Part shown: positions 17,902 to 25,977 of the stretch, piece by piece | How positions within the stretch are numbered: position 1 is the stretch's first letter | Layout of the letters: each line of letters opens with the position of its first letter | Assembly (NCBI GenBank): GCA_965660675.1 | Contig: CBFIAU010000003.1 | Location: forward strand, 216,459 to 280,458 | Direction: 5' to 3' | DNA from: UBA12202 sp002691725 | GTDB lineage: Bacteria > Pseudomonadota > Alphaproteobacteria > Puniceispirillales > UBA1172 | Length of the DNA stretch: 64,000 nt | Program-made: the position numbers and the translations under genes | Notes under the pieces: model-generated | Seen by the model: only the letters and a program-made list of their open reading frames with translations | What the model was told of the DNA's origin: nothing | Database searches by the model: none

Positions 17902-18825
17902 TTATTTGGCTTGCCAGCGGGCAAAATTAGCCTGTCCGATCTGGCGGGCGAGTTTATGCGTTTCAGCAATTGCTAATTCGCCTGAGCTGACACTACCATC
18001 CAAATCCGCAAGCACATCAGCCAAAACATGATGCAATGACAGAAAGCTTGCCCTGATCGCGTATGAAGTGAGGATAACAAAAAGTGGCTGATCAGACAGA
18101 ATAGCGCGAATAGTCGTTAGCAACTCCAGAATATTATCTTCCATCCGCCAAATCTCACCCTTGGTGCCGCGGCCATATTTTGGCGGATCAAGAATAATGC
18201 CGTCATAGGTCTTGCCGCGCCGTGCTTCTCTTGCCACAAATCGGCGCACATCTTCGGTAATGAAACGGATCGGCGCATCTTGCATTCCGGCCATATCACG
18301 ATTGGCAAAGGCTTGGGCAACGGCTTTTTTGGATGAGTCTACATGCGTGACTTGCGCGCCAGCGCGGGCCGCATGCAGGCTAGCAATACCAGTATAGGCA
18401 AAAAGGTTTAATATATTTGGCGGCGAATGAGTGGCCTTAGCGCGCTCTCGGATGAGCAGATCACACCATTGCCAATGGCTAGATTGCTCGGGGAAAAAAC
18501 CAAAATGCCGAAATGGTGTTGGCATCGCATGAAACTGTATGCCCTCATAAGATATGCCCCACTGATCAGGCAAGCTTGGGCTAAGCTCCCATTTACCGCC
18601 ATCATCCTGGTCGCGTGACCCTGTCAGGAAAACCCCGGCCGGATGCTGCCATGCCTCATCACGCAAATAAGGCGCCCAGAAAGCCTGGGGTTCAGGCCTG
18701 ATGAAGCGATACCCGCCAACTTCTTCAAGCTTGCGGCCATGGCCACTATCCAAAAGCTGATAGTCATGCCATCCTTGCGGTGTCAGAATAAGCGGCGTGG
18801 GTGGAAAGGGTGATGTTTGCTGCAT
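17902..18825 (-). CDS. Class I SAM-dependent RNA methyltransferase (RlmI/RlmK-like)
   Basis: A Rossmann-fold methyltransferase of 307 residues from the ATG at 18825. Motif I is NLFAYTGIASLHAARAGA, motif II ends in THVDSSKKAV, and motif IV is the DPPKYGRG characteristic of the COG1092 rRNA methyltransferase family. The 23S rRNA is the family substrate; the N-terminal part is not a recognisable PUA domain. A longer frame would start with TTG at 18864, but that codon lies in the loop and stem of a terminator-like hairpin, so I use 18825. The hairpin sits directly upstream (see the ncRNA entry). Confidence 0.85.
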   Translation of the reverse strand: MQQTSPFPPTPLILTPQGWHDYQLLDSGHGRKLEEVGGYRFIRPEPQAFWAPYLRDEAWQHPAGVFLTGSRDQDDGGKWELSPSLPDQWGISYEGIQFHAMPTPFRHFGFFPEQSSHWQWCDLLIRERAKATHSPPNILNLFAYTGIASLHAARAGAQVTHVDSSKKAVAQAFANRDMAGMQDAPIRFITEDVRRFVAREARRGKTYDGIILDPPKYGRGTKGEIWRMEDNILELLTTIRAILSDQPLFVILTSYAIRASFLSLHHVLADVLADLDGSVSSGELAIAETHKLARQIGQANFARWQAK

Positions 18826-18846
18826 AATGCCAGCATACCGATATCC

Positions 18847-18876
18847 AAAAAAAAGCACCACCAAAAATGGTGGTGC
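18847..18876 (-). terminator. Intrinsic terminator upstream of the methyltransferase gene
   Basis: An 8-bp perfect stem gcaccacc/ggtggtgc with a six-base loop spans 18855-18876, followed on the minus strand by eight T residues (18847-18854). No T-run exists on the plus side, so it works only for minus-strand transcription. It lies 21 bases before the ATG at 18825, which means it ends a short upstream transcript or attenuates the downstream gene. Confidence 0.75.
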
Positions 18877-18900
18877 AGTTGGGGAGGATCAATAGAATTA
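18847..18900 (-). ncRNA. Candidate small RNA or leader with anti-Shine-Dalgarno stretch
   Basis: Between the divergent methyltransferase and GT2 genes the minus strand has a possible -10 element (GATAAT, 18900-18905), then an unpaired stretch with CCTCCCC (18881-18887), then the terminator hairpin. This is the layout of short trans-acting RNAs that pair with ribosome binding sites (family knowledge: alphaproteobacterial RNAs with CCUCC-rich loops). No convincing -35 is seen and the exact 5' end is unknown. The alternative is a cis attenuator of the downstream methyltransferase gene. Confidence 0.4.
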
Positions 18901-18971
18901 TTATCTCACAAATTAGTTAAAAAAGTGTTAACAATAAGGATAAAAGTGACGCTAATTCAGGTAAACTATTC

Positions 18972-19865
18972 GTGATAAAGGTTAACAAGAATTGGTCTAA
19001 CCCGCTGGCTGGAACGCCTCATATCAGCGTTATCCTGCCAGTTTTCCGCGCAGAATTAACTCTTGCGTCGGCGCTTCAATCGGTTAACGCGCAGGGATGG
19101 TCTGAAAAAAATCTGGAAATTATTTTGTCGATAGATGATGCAAAAGACTATCGCTGGGCCAAAGCATATTGGCCAAATATAACCTTTTGTTATGGTCACG
19201 CCCCTGCGACTGGTGCCGGGGCTGCGCGAAATCGCGGCATTCTGGCCGCATCAGGGCGCTATCTGGCCTTTCTTGACGCGGATGATATCTGGCAAGATGG
19301 CTATCTTGATGCGTTATATCCTGCCGCAAAAAAACATGGCTTGGCCTTTGGCAAGACCGTCATTCACGCGCATGATGGCACATTTCTCATGCAGCTGGGT
19401 GATCATGAGGCTAATCGTGCGGCTAATCATGCCCTTAATGATATTGGCGGCGGGCAGTCGCGCTTGAAACTAGAAGATTTTGGCGCTTTGCCGGGGTCAT
19501 TTCATCCTCTGATGCGGCGACAATTAACGCCATTTTTCTTGAAATATCCAGCCCAAGATGTCTTTCACGCCATGGAAGTGGTCGCCATGCATGGCAATAA
19601 TGCGCCGCTAGTTGATGAGGCGCGGTATCAGCTTAATTTAGGCGCGGATAGTTTTACTGCTAGTGCTGGCTTCTCCCACCGGATTGATCGCTCATATCGG
19701 CTGATGATGCAATTCGTGCGGTCTGGCCAGACCCAAGTGCCATATCGGCAACAGGTGCGTGTGATCAGGGCATTGCAACAAAGACGCCAATGGAATCAGC
19801 GTTACATCCGCAGTGGCGGCAAGTTTGCCAGCTTTTATCATTTTCTTGCTGATGCGCTTGCATAA
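18972..19865 (+). CDS. Family 2 glycosyltransferase
   Basis: A 297-residue GT-A fold enzyme starting at GTG. It shows ISVILPVFRAELTLASALQSVNAQ at the N-terminus, the ATGAGAARNRGI nucleotide-sugar segment and the metal-binding FLDADDIW near residue 100. There are no membrane segments, so it acts at the cytoplasmic face, probably on an envelope or capsule precursor. It is a single gene, not in a polysaccharide cluster; donor and acceptor are unknown. Confidence 0.82.
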   Translation: MIKVNKNWSNPLAGTPHISVILPVFRAELTLASALQSVNAQGWSEKNLEIILSIDDAKDYRWAKAYWPNITFCYGHAPATGAGAARNRGILAASGRYLAFLDADDIWQDGYLDALYPAAKKHGLAFGKTVIHAHDGTFLMQLGDHEANRAANHALNDIGGGQSRLKLEDFGALPGSFHPLMRRQLTPFFLKYPAQDVFHAMEVVAMHGNNAPLVDEARYQLNLGADSFTASAGFSHRIDRSYRLMMQFVRSGQTQVPYRQQVRVIRALQQRRQWNQRYIRSGGKFASFYHFLADALA

Positions 19866-19919
19866 AAATATTTTTCTTATATTGTCTAATTTTACATGAT
19901 TTATAAAAAATGATTTCAT

Positions 19920-20393
19920 ATGGATGCGATAGATAAGAAAATTCTTGACGTATTACAGCAAGATGCCAGTCTGCCGATTGCTGATATAGCCAAGCATGTT
20001 GGGCTGTCCATCACGCCATGTTGGCGGCGTATTCAGCGCTTGGATGAGCTTGGTATTATTCGCCGTCGGGTGGCCTTGCTTAACCCGCATAAGGTCGGCG
20101 CTAATATTTCAGTTTTTGTTTCGGTCAGAACAAATGAGCATAATGCCGAATGGTTGCAGCATTTTGCCGATACGGTGGCAAATATGCCTGAAGTCGTTGA
20201 GTTTTATCGGATGAGTGGTGAGATTGATTATCTGTTGCGCGTCGTTGTGCCAGATATTGAACATTACGATGCCTTTTACAAAACCTTAATCAGTTCGGTT
20301 AAATTATCAGATGTGTCATCGTCATTTGCCATGGAACAGATTAAATATACAACAAAACTGCCAATAACGTTAAAATCGGGGGTTAAGGCTTGA
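19920..20393 (+). CDS. Lrp/AsnC family transcriptional regulator
   Basis: A 157-residue protein with an N-terminal helix-turn-helix (LQQDASLPIADIAKHVGLSITPCWRRIQRL, conserved Lrp signature around residues 10-45) and a C-terminal RAM ligand-binding domain (about 65-145, with MSGEIDYLLRVVVPD). It binds amino acids or related effectors. The next gene in the same direction is mmsA, 58 bases on, so regulation of valine or propionate-linked catabolism is a reasonable inference. Confidence 0.88.
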   Translation: MDAIDKKILDVLQQDASLPIADIAKHVGLSITPCWRRIQRLDELGIIRRRVALLNPHKVGANISVFVSVRTNEHNAEWLQHFADTVANMPEVVEFYRMSGEIDYLLRVVVPDIEHYDAFYKTLISSVKLSDVSSSFAMEQIKYTTKLPITLKSGVKA

Positions 20394-20451
20394 TCTTGAT
20401 GAATGGCTGGCGTTAAAAAGAATGAAACTTCCCTCGTGATAAGGATTATCA

Positions 20452-21948
20452 ATGATGACTATGTATCAGAATATGATTGGTGGAGAAGCTGTCGCTGGTG
20501 ATATGGGCACGCAACCTGTTTTCAATCCGGCAACTGGTGAGCAGATTGCTGAAGTCTCACTTTCGGGTGAAGCGATTGTTGATCAGGCTGTGACAGCCGC
20601 ACTGAAAGCGCTTCCTGAATGGGCAAATACACCGCCGCTGAAACGGGCGCGCGTGATGTTCGCCTATAAAGAGCTGCTCGAAGCCAATTTAGATAAAGTC
20701 GCTGAGGCTATTTCTACCCAACATGGCAAAACCATTGAGGACGCGCGCGGCGAAGTCATCCGCGGCATTGAGGTGGTTGAGTTTGCTTGCGGTATTCCGC
20801 ATCTGCTGCGCGGCGATTATACTCGCAATGTTGGGCCGCAGATTGATAGTTATTCTGATCGTCAGCCGCTTGGAGTAGTTGCTGGCATTACGCCATTTAA
20901 TTTCCCTGCTATGGTGCCAATGTGGATGTTCCCGATGGCAATCGCTTGCGGCAATACATTTATCTTAAAGCCATCTGAACGTGATCCGGCGGCACCGCAA
21001 CTGATCTATGAGTTGATGCAGCAAGCAGGTCTCCCGACAGGGGTGCTAAATGTTGTTAATGGTGGTAAGCCTGCGGTTGATGCTATTCTTCATCACCCGT
21101 CTGTTAAGGCGGTGAGCTTTGTTGGCTCAACGCCAATTGCCGAATATGTCTATCAGACAGGAACCGCGAATGGCAAAAGAGTTCAAGCTCTGGGCGGCGC
21201 CAAAAATCATATGGTGATTATGCCTGACGCTGATATGGATCAAGCTGTTGATGCCTTAATGGGGGCGGGTTATGGCTCGGCTGGTGAACGCTGTATGGCT
21301 ATCTCGGTTGCGGTTCCGGTTGGCCAGGATACAGCAGACCGATTAGTTGAAAAACTGGCGCCGCGCGTGTCTGGCATAAAAATTGGTCCATGGAATGATC
21401 CTGATGCAGAAATGGGCCCTTTGGTGACCGCACAGCATAAGGATAAAGTCCTTGGCTATATCAATAAAGGCGTGGAAGAAGGCGCTAATCTGGTTGTTGA
21501 TGGGCGTGGGTTTTCGCTTCAGGGCTATGAAGATGGCTATTTTGTCGGCGGCTCATTGTTTGATAACGTAACGACAGACATGACCATCTATCGTGAAGAA
21601 ATTTTTGGCCCTGTGCTGAGTGTCGCTCGCGCTGACAGCTTTGATCAGGCCGTGTCTATGGTTAATGAGCATGAGTTTGGCAATGGTACCGCCATTTTCA
21701 CCCGTGATGGCGATGCCGCCAGAAGCTACGCTGATCAGATTGAAATAGGCATGGTCGGGATTAATGTGCCGATCCCGGTACCGGTGGCATATCATTCCTT
21801 TGGTGGCTGGAAACGGTCATTATTTGGTGATCATGGGGCTTACGGCATGGAAGCGGTGCGTTTCTACACTCGCCTCAAGACAGTGACCTCTCGCTGGCCA
21901 ACAGGGATTAGATCAGGGGCGCAGTTTAATTTCCCCTTGAACAACTAA
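20452..21948 (+). CDS. mmsA: Methylmalonate-semialdehyde dehydrogenase (CoA-acylating)
   Basis: An aldehyde dehydrogenase superfamily enzyme of 498 residues that converts methylmalonate semialdehyde to propionyl-CoA, or malonate semialdehyde to acetyl-CoA, with NAD+ and CoA. Visible motifs are GVVAGITPFNFPAMVPMWMFP, LKPSERDPA, FVGSTPIAEYVY and the catalytic cysteine C281 in SAGERCMA. The CoA-dependent MmsA type is recognised from LGGAKNHMVIMPDAD. Its product propionyl-CoA leads to methylmalonyl-CoA mutase, encoded about 5 kb upstream (11534-15369). Confidence 0.94.
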   Translation: MMTMYQNMIGGEAVAGDMGTQPVFNPATGEQIAEVSLSGEAIVDQAVTAALKALPEWANTPPLKRARVMFAYKELLEANLDKVAEAISTQHGKTIEDARGEVIRGIEVVEFACGIPHLLRGDYTRNVGPQIDSYSDRQPLGVVAGITPFNFPAMVPMWMFPMAIACGNTFILKPSERDPAAPQLIYELMQQAGLPTGVLNVVNGGKPAVDAILHHPSVKAVSFVGSTPIAEYVYQTGTANGKRVQALGGAKNHMVIMPDADMDQAVDALMGAGYGSAGERCMAISVAVPVGQDTADRLVEKLAPRVSGIKIGPWNDPDAEMGPLVTAQHKDKVLGYINKGVEEGANLVVDGRGFSLQGYEDGYFVGGSLFDNVTTDMTIYREEIFGPVLSVARADSFDQAVSMVNEHEFGNGTAIFTRDGDAARSYADQIEIGMVGINVPIPVPVAYHSFGGWKRSLFGDHGAYGMEAVRFYTRLKTVTSRWPTGIRSGAQFNFPLNN

Positions 21949-22007
21949 TCTGGTTTCGCCTGTCTCTATTTCAGGCGGGCAGATGCCACATGGCGGCATA
22001 TCAGATA

Positions 22008-23057
22008 TTATTCAGATGTATCTAAATGGGTGTTCTCAGGCAGCTGCAGAACACCCTCATTTATCATGTCACGAATATTACTGCGGGTGAGCTGACGCAC
22101 CTTCTGGCCAATGGCATCAGCAACAATGCTTTGCATGGCGATTTTGACCTTAGACCCAATTTGCCAATTTTGTTGAATATTTTTATCTAAATGTTCATCT
22201 GCGGCCAGGACATGACTTGCTGGATTAACCGAATCGGACACCACAGCCTCACCATTGGTTTGAGCCTGATCGGAAATAATAGTCTGTTGATTAGTGTCGA
22301 GACGCCTATCTTGCGGCTTTTCTGTCTCCATATATTTGGTGTCTTCGGGCATCGCTGCGGTGTCAATAAATGGCTCATATGTATCCGCATGATTATCCGC
22401 ATCATTACCCGCATGATTTGTAATAATGCCACTATCCAGGCTCTTATCAGCATCAGATTGTTGGCGCTTAAATGTCGGTTTTTTAGCGCCCCTTGTATGT
22501 TGCGTTGTATGTTGCGTTGTATGTGGCGTATGTTGCGCATGCAGGGGCACAACGGTTGCCGCTGGTTGCGATTTTGGCGCTTTATCATGGTCAGACGGAT
22601 CAGACGGGTTCAATGTATTGGCATCAGATGAGCGCGCGGTTTGCGTTTTATTTCTTTCACGGTAATCTTGTCTATCATCATGTAATGATTGACTAAATGC
22701 GGTTTGTTCAGCTAATTTTTCATCTCTTTTTTGAGGTGATTTCTCGGCCGGGTTTTGAAGTGCAGATGGGTGATTTTCAGAACTGGTCCTGGCACTGTCG
22801 CCACGGTTATTATCAGCCTTAATGATCATGAAACTGCCATTATCGAGCCCAGCAAAATCGTGCATATCGTCCATAACTACAGCCGCAGATGAGCCTGGCG
22901 CAACGACCAGTTTTCTGATGGCTTTCTTTTGGTCATGGCTGCGCTGTTCAGATGTTCTGGACGCGCTATTGAGGATACGGCTACGGCGATTTACTACCAG
23001 CCGCCCCGTTCTAGCCCGGCGTCTTAATGATCCAGCTTCATATTTATGCTTGGCCAT
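22008..23057 (-). CDS. Hypothetical protein, largely disordered
   Basis: I do not recognise a family. The 349-residue product starts with a basic segment (KYEAGSLRRRARTGRLVVNRRSR), has a short ordered-looking stretch (about 45-85, KLVVAPGSSAAVVMDDMHDFAG), then about 180 polar residues with HTTQ repeats and many D, N, Q, S, H residues. The last 60 residues look helical again (VKIAMQSIVADAIGQKVRQLTRSNIRDMINEG). No signal peptide or membrane segment. It lies just downstream, on the same strand, of a pseudopilin-like gene (66-base gap), so it may belong to that cluster. Confidence 0.6.
   Translation of the reverse strand: MAKHKYEAGSLRRRARTGRLVVNRRSRILNSASRTSEQRSHDQKKAIRKLVVAPGSSAAVVMDDMHDFAGLDNGSFMIIKADNNRGDSARTSSENHPSALQNPAEKSPQKRDEKLAEQTAFSQSLHDDRQDYRERNKTQTARSSDANTLNPSDPSDHDKAPKSQPAATVVPLHAQHTPHTTQHTTQHTRGAKKPTFKRQQSDADKSLDSGIITNHAGNDADNHADTYEPFIDTAAMPEDTKYMETEKPQDRRLDTNQQTIISDQAQTNGEAVVSDSVNPASHVLAADEHLDKNIQQNWQIGSKVKIAMQSIVADAIGQKVRQLTRSNIRDMINEGVLQLPENTHLDTSE
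22493..22528 (-). repeat. 12-bp tandem repeat, 3 copies, coding
   Basis: ttgtatgttgcg occurs at 22493 and 22505 and as ttgtatgtggcg at 22517. Read on the minus strand it encodes the HTTQ repeats in the disordered middle of the 22008-23057 protein. Confidence 0.85.
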
Positions 23058-23123
23058 TTTGGCTCCTCATAGCATCATACTAACATTATTGTAATCATTT
23101 CATAAATTATCTTACTAAAAAAA

Positions 23124-24053
23124 TCAGGGGATGGAAACGGTCAGCCGACACATCACCATCCAATGATCAGGATTAAAGGCCATCGCCGCTTGATCAGGAG
23201 GCGGCGATATGGTGCTATTTTCAATGGTTATTCCGCAATGATTATCGGCTTGGCCAGTGTTTAATTCTATATTTTCCAGCTCTATATTTTCTAGCTCTGG
23301 GTTTTCTGGCTCGGGCAAGAAGTTTGAATTGGGGCTTGGATCAGGGCAGCTTGGCGCAACTCCAGCAGAAAAAATGATAACTTTGCTAGCCTCGCCCGAT
23401 GGTGTGCTGCTCAGATAGATCAGCTGTGATATGGCTTTCCGCCATTGCGTATAGGATCGCGGAGTTTGTATCCTGTTGGCACAGCCGCCAGTATTAGCCG
23501 TGCAGATATGCATAATGCCATTGGCAGGATTATATTCGGCGATAATCTGCGGCCAGATAATAGCGCTATTGATGCTGATATCATGATATCTGATTAGCGT
23601 TGTGGGGATATCATTCTGGCTGGTAGAGATGGTTGTTCTGTTGCCATATTCAGCAAATCCTAGCCAGTCCCGATCAGCTTCCAGGCTGGCTGGCGTGATT
23701 TGCACCCATGCCTCAGATATATTTTGTCCGAAGCGGGCGGGCAGAACAGGATCGGCAATAAACTGACAAAACTCTGGCCGATTGGCAGGCGGAATGCGAA
23801 CCGCTAGCCGGGCGCTAACAGAGGCATCAATCAACCCGTGATCAGGAGATTGGCGTAATGCCGCACTCGACCCTGACACCATGCCATGAATGCTCATCAC
23901 CGCTATCCCAATAATGGAAAACAGGCTGACATAGATGAGCATTTCTATCAGTGATACAGCGCTTGCGTGATAGGCGGCTATGGGGGCATTTTGTCTGTGT
24001 AAATTGACACGAAAGAGCCATGACAGATGCTGTGAGAGCAATGATATCATCAA
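23124..24053 (-). CDS. Prepilin-like (pseudopilin) protein with Glu5
   Basis: A 309-residue protein with a type IV pilin N-terminus: leader of about 32 residues, then ASA followed by VSLIEMLIYVSLFSIIGIAV, with glutamate at mature position 5 and a 20-residue hydrophobic helix. The residue before the predicted cut is Ala instead of the usual Gly. The rest is a large soluble domain containing cysteines (for example CTANTGGC) and an ENIEL repeat. The size resembles GspJ/PilW-like minor pilins, which prime a pseudopilus. It is divergent from the next pseudopilin gene by only 21 bases. Confidence 0.65.
   Translation of the reverse strand: MMISLLSQHLSWLFRVNLHRQNAPIAAYHASAVSLIEMLIYVSLFSIIGIAVMSIHGMVSGSSAALRQSPDHGLIDASVSARLAVRIPPANRPEFCQFIADPVLPARFGQNISEAWVQITPASLEADRDWLGFAEYGNRTTISTSQNDIPTTLIRYHDISINSAIIWPQIIAEYNPANGIMHICTANTGGCANRIQTPRSYTQWRKAISQLIYLSSTPSGEASKVIIFSAGVAPSCPDPSPNSNFLPEPENPELENIELENIELNTGQADNHCGITIENSTISPPPDQAAMAFNPDHWMVMCRLTVSIP
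23266..23310 (-). repeat. 15-bp tandem repeat, 3 copies, coding
   Basis: tctatattttccagc, tctatattttctagc and tctgggttttctggc at 23266, 23281 and 23296 encode LENIE-type pentapeptides near the C-terminus of the pseudopilin-like protein. Confidence 0.8.
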
Positions 24054-24074
24054 AATCTTAATCTATTATGGCAC

Positions 24075-24716
24075 ATGGCTAGCATTGTTCTGATAGGGGG
24101 CCTTTTTGTGATGATGAGACGGGCATTATGTTATCGCAAAGCAACGGCAGGATGCCATGATGCGTATAGACAATCAGGCTTTGCCTTAATTGGAGTTATT
24201 CTGCTTTCGGCGGTGATTGGGCTAATGATGCCGATGCTTCTTAATCTCGAAGCCGAGAACAGAAATGCGATGCGTCAACATCAATCACGCGCCGCCGCCA
24301 TGGCCATGGCGCACCATATTTATGCTTTAGCGCATGATGCTTATCTGACGCATTCGGGCTTACCTCTGGGTTGGGATAAGGGGTCGGATATGTCGTTGCA
24401 ACAGAGTAAAGCGATTACCTCTTGTAGCCAAATATTATCACTTTCTGACCAATGGCAAGGCGCCGATGCGCGCATTAGCAGTATGATGATCAACGCATCT
24501 GATAACCCTCATCATGGTGATCATCTGATCATGGGTATTGCGCGGCAAGCGGTGCCTGCTGATATCAATGGCGATACCTATCCGCAGCTTGCTCATGTGG
24601 TTATGGGATGTGTGATTACGGATAGACCATTTTCGCAATTAGCGGTTATTCGCGGCACCTATTGGCACATTGGCGGCATGATTATTAGCGGCGGCTGGCA
24701 GGCTGGATCAAGCTGA
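24075..24716 (+). CDS. Pseudopilin-like protein lacking Glu5 (GspK/PilX-like)
   Basis: A 213-residue protein with QSG then FALIGVILLSAVIGLMMPMLL. The residue before the predicted cut is Gly and the first mature residue Phe, as in canonical prepilins, but position 5 is Gly, not Glu. Lack of Glu5 is a known mark of GspK/PilX-type subunits that sit at the pseudopilus tip. The mature helix is followed by EAENRNAMRQHQSRAAAMAMAHHIYALA, common in this group. Two ATGs (24075 and about 24111) are possible starts; the later gives a shorter leader. It stands between two minus-strand pseudopilin genes. Confidence 0.62.
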   Translation: MASIVLIGGLFVMMRRALCYRKATAGCHDAYRQSGFALIGVILLSAVIGLMMPMLLNLEAENRNAMRQHQSRAAAMAMAHHIYALAHDAYLTHSGLPLGWDKGSDMSLQQSKAITSCSQILSLSDQWQGADARISSMMINASDNPHHGDHLIMGIARQAVPADINGDTYPQLAHVVMGCVITDRPFSQLAVIRGTYWHIGGMIISGGWQAGSS

Positions 24717-24723
24717 TCCTCTT

Positions 24724-25869
24724 TTACGGGTTATGGCGGAAGCGGATGCCATGCCGCCATTGGCTGCGGCTGTTGCCTGAACGGATAGTCATCATCAGCT
24801 CCGCGCTTTGACTGCCGCTATGCTGAAAACAAAGGGCATAAAGCGCCAATTCTAATTGCTCTGAACTAAGCCCGCCAAGATGCAGGTTTTGCTGACCGGC
24901 TTGGCCGCAATCGGCCATAATAATGGTATTATCGGTAAGGCTTTCGATATGCAGCTCAAGATGATTACTGCTGGTTATGAGCGGCGGGTAAATCCATGAC
25001 CGGCCACTAAATTGAAAGATATTGACAGGCTGGTTAGCAAAGTTATCTTGGGGCCGCTGGCTGATCATTTCTATCCATATGCCATCAGAGCTTATTTGAT
25101 GACGGTTAAATCGAGGCCTGGGGATATGATGATCGCCGCCTGCCGATGCCATCATGATCATATCCTGACGATGGCGGCGATTATGCGACACAACAATAAG
25201 CTGCGGCAGATGAAAGCTTTGATCAACCGGATTGCCAGCATCTGACCCCGGCATCAGACATGCCGTGTTTTCAACATAAAACCGAACCGCTTGGTCATAA
25301 GGCTCAAGCCTTGTTATGAGGCATGGCTCTGCCGCCCATTCAGGAAATATGACAGGCAGGGCGATATAGCCAAAGCTGCTGATAATGTCATTTGGGGTAA
25401 GCTGATAAGCGGCAAGGCATGTGGCTGGCATGACCGCTGACTTCGCATCAAGATCAATATCAGCAAGCGTACATTTAACACCGCCCGCGCTATCATAGAG
25501 GGATTGGTGACGGCGCAGGCCAAGGATAGTCAAGCGGCTGTCTTGGGCGGGAAAGCTGGCTGGTGCTGTTCGGGACAGATCAGGGTTGTCATAAAACTGC
25601 CTCGCCAAATCACGCAAAGCTTCGGTTGTTGTGATGCGGTCAGAGGCGAGCTTTGCCTCAACCAGCGTATTTCTCTGCATAGTCGTTATGGCAGCAAAGG
25701 CAAATGCCGTGACCAGACTTAGCAGCATGATAGCCATGAGCATTTCTGTCAGTGAGACAGCACCGGCAAGATGCTTGTTATAAGCGCCCGTGGCCTGAAA
25801 GCAACTAGTCGGGTAGTAACTGGCCTGATAGCAACTGGCCTGATAGCAACTGGTCGGGTTCATTGTCAT
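24724..25869 (-). CDS. Prepilin-like protein with Glu5 and repeated leader
   Basis: A 381-residue protein with the segment LAGA then VSLTEMLMAIMLLSLVTAFAF, a type IV prepilin N-terminus with glutamate at mature position 5 and Ala at -1. Its cytoplasmic leader of about 38 residues contains four pentapeptide repeats (PTSCY, QASCY, QASYY, PTSCF). The exported domain is large and carries several cysteines. Together with the two neighbouring proteins it resembles the minor pseudopilins of a type II secretion or type IV pilus system. No ATPase, platform protein, secretin or prepilin peptidase gene is in the window. Confidence 0.65.
   Translation of the reverse strand: MTMNPTSCYQASCYQASYYPTSCFQATGAYNKHLAGAVSLTEMLMAIMLLSLVTAFAFAAITTMQRNTLVEAKLASDRITTTEALRDLARQFYDNPDLSRTAPASFPAQDSRLTILGLRRHQSLYDSAGGVKCTLADIDLDAKSAVMPATCLAAYQLTPNDIISSFGYIALPVIFPEWAAEPCLITRLEPYDQAVRFYVENTACLMPGSDAGNPVDQSFHLPQLIVVSHNRRHRQDMIMMASAGGDHHIPRPRFNRHQISSDGIWIEMISQRPQDNFANQPVNIFQFSGRSWIYPPLITSSNHLELHIESLTDNTIIMADCGQAGQQNLHLGGLSSEQLELALYALCFQHSGSQSAELMMTIRSGNSRSQWRHGIRFRHNP
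25801..25860 (-). repeat. 15-bp tandem repeat, 4 copies, coding (leader of pseudopilin)
   Basis: Units gcaactagtcgggta, gtaactggcctgata, gcaactggcctgata and gcaactggtcgggtt begin at 25801, 25816, 25831 and 25846. They encode the PTSCY/QASCY pentapeptides ahead of the class III signal of the 24724-25869 protein. Confidence 0.88.
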
Positions 25870-25977
25870 GAGTGGCGATTTTAGCCGCCACCAAGATCAG
25901 ATAGCGATCATACCAATGCGTAAATACTGTTGCGCTTTGGGCTTGGCACTCATCAGGAAAAAGCATAAGTTACCTGA

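Noticed and set aside
18826..18864. TTG start for the methyltransferase at 18864
   Set aside because: The codon lies in the loop and stem of the intrinsic terminator and the encoded residues do not fit the family; ATG 18825 is better.
21957..21977. Hairpin cgcctg/caggcg after mmsA as terminator
   Set aside because: Only 6 base pairs, a nine-base loop and no T-run on either strand.
22191..22696. Plus-strand frames of 60-146 residues opposite the disordered protein
   Set aside because: They mirror the low-complexity minus-strand gene, overlap each other in different frames and lack family features or start signals.
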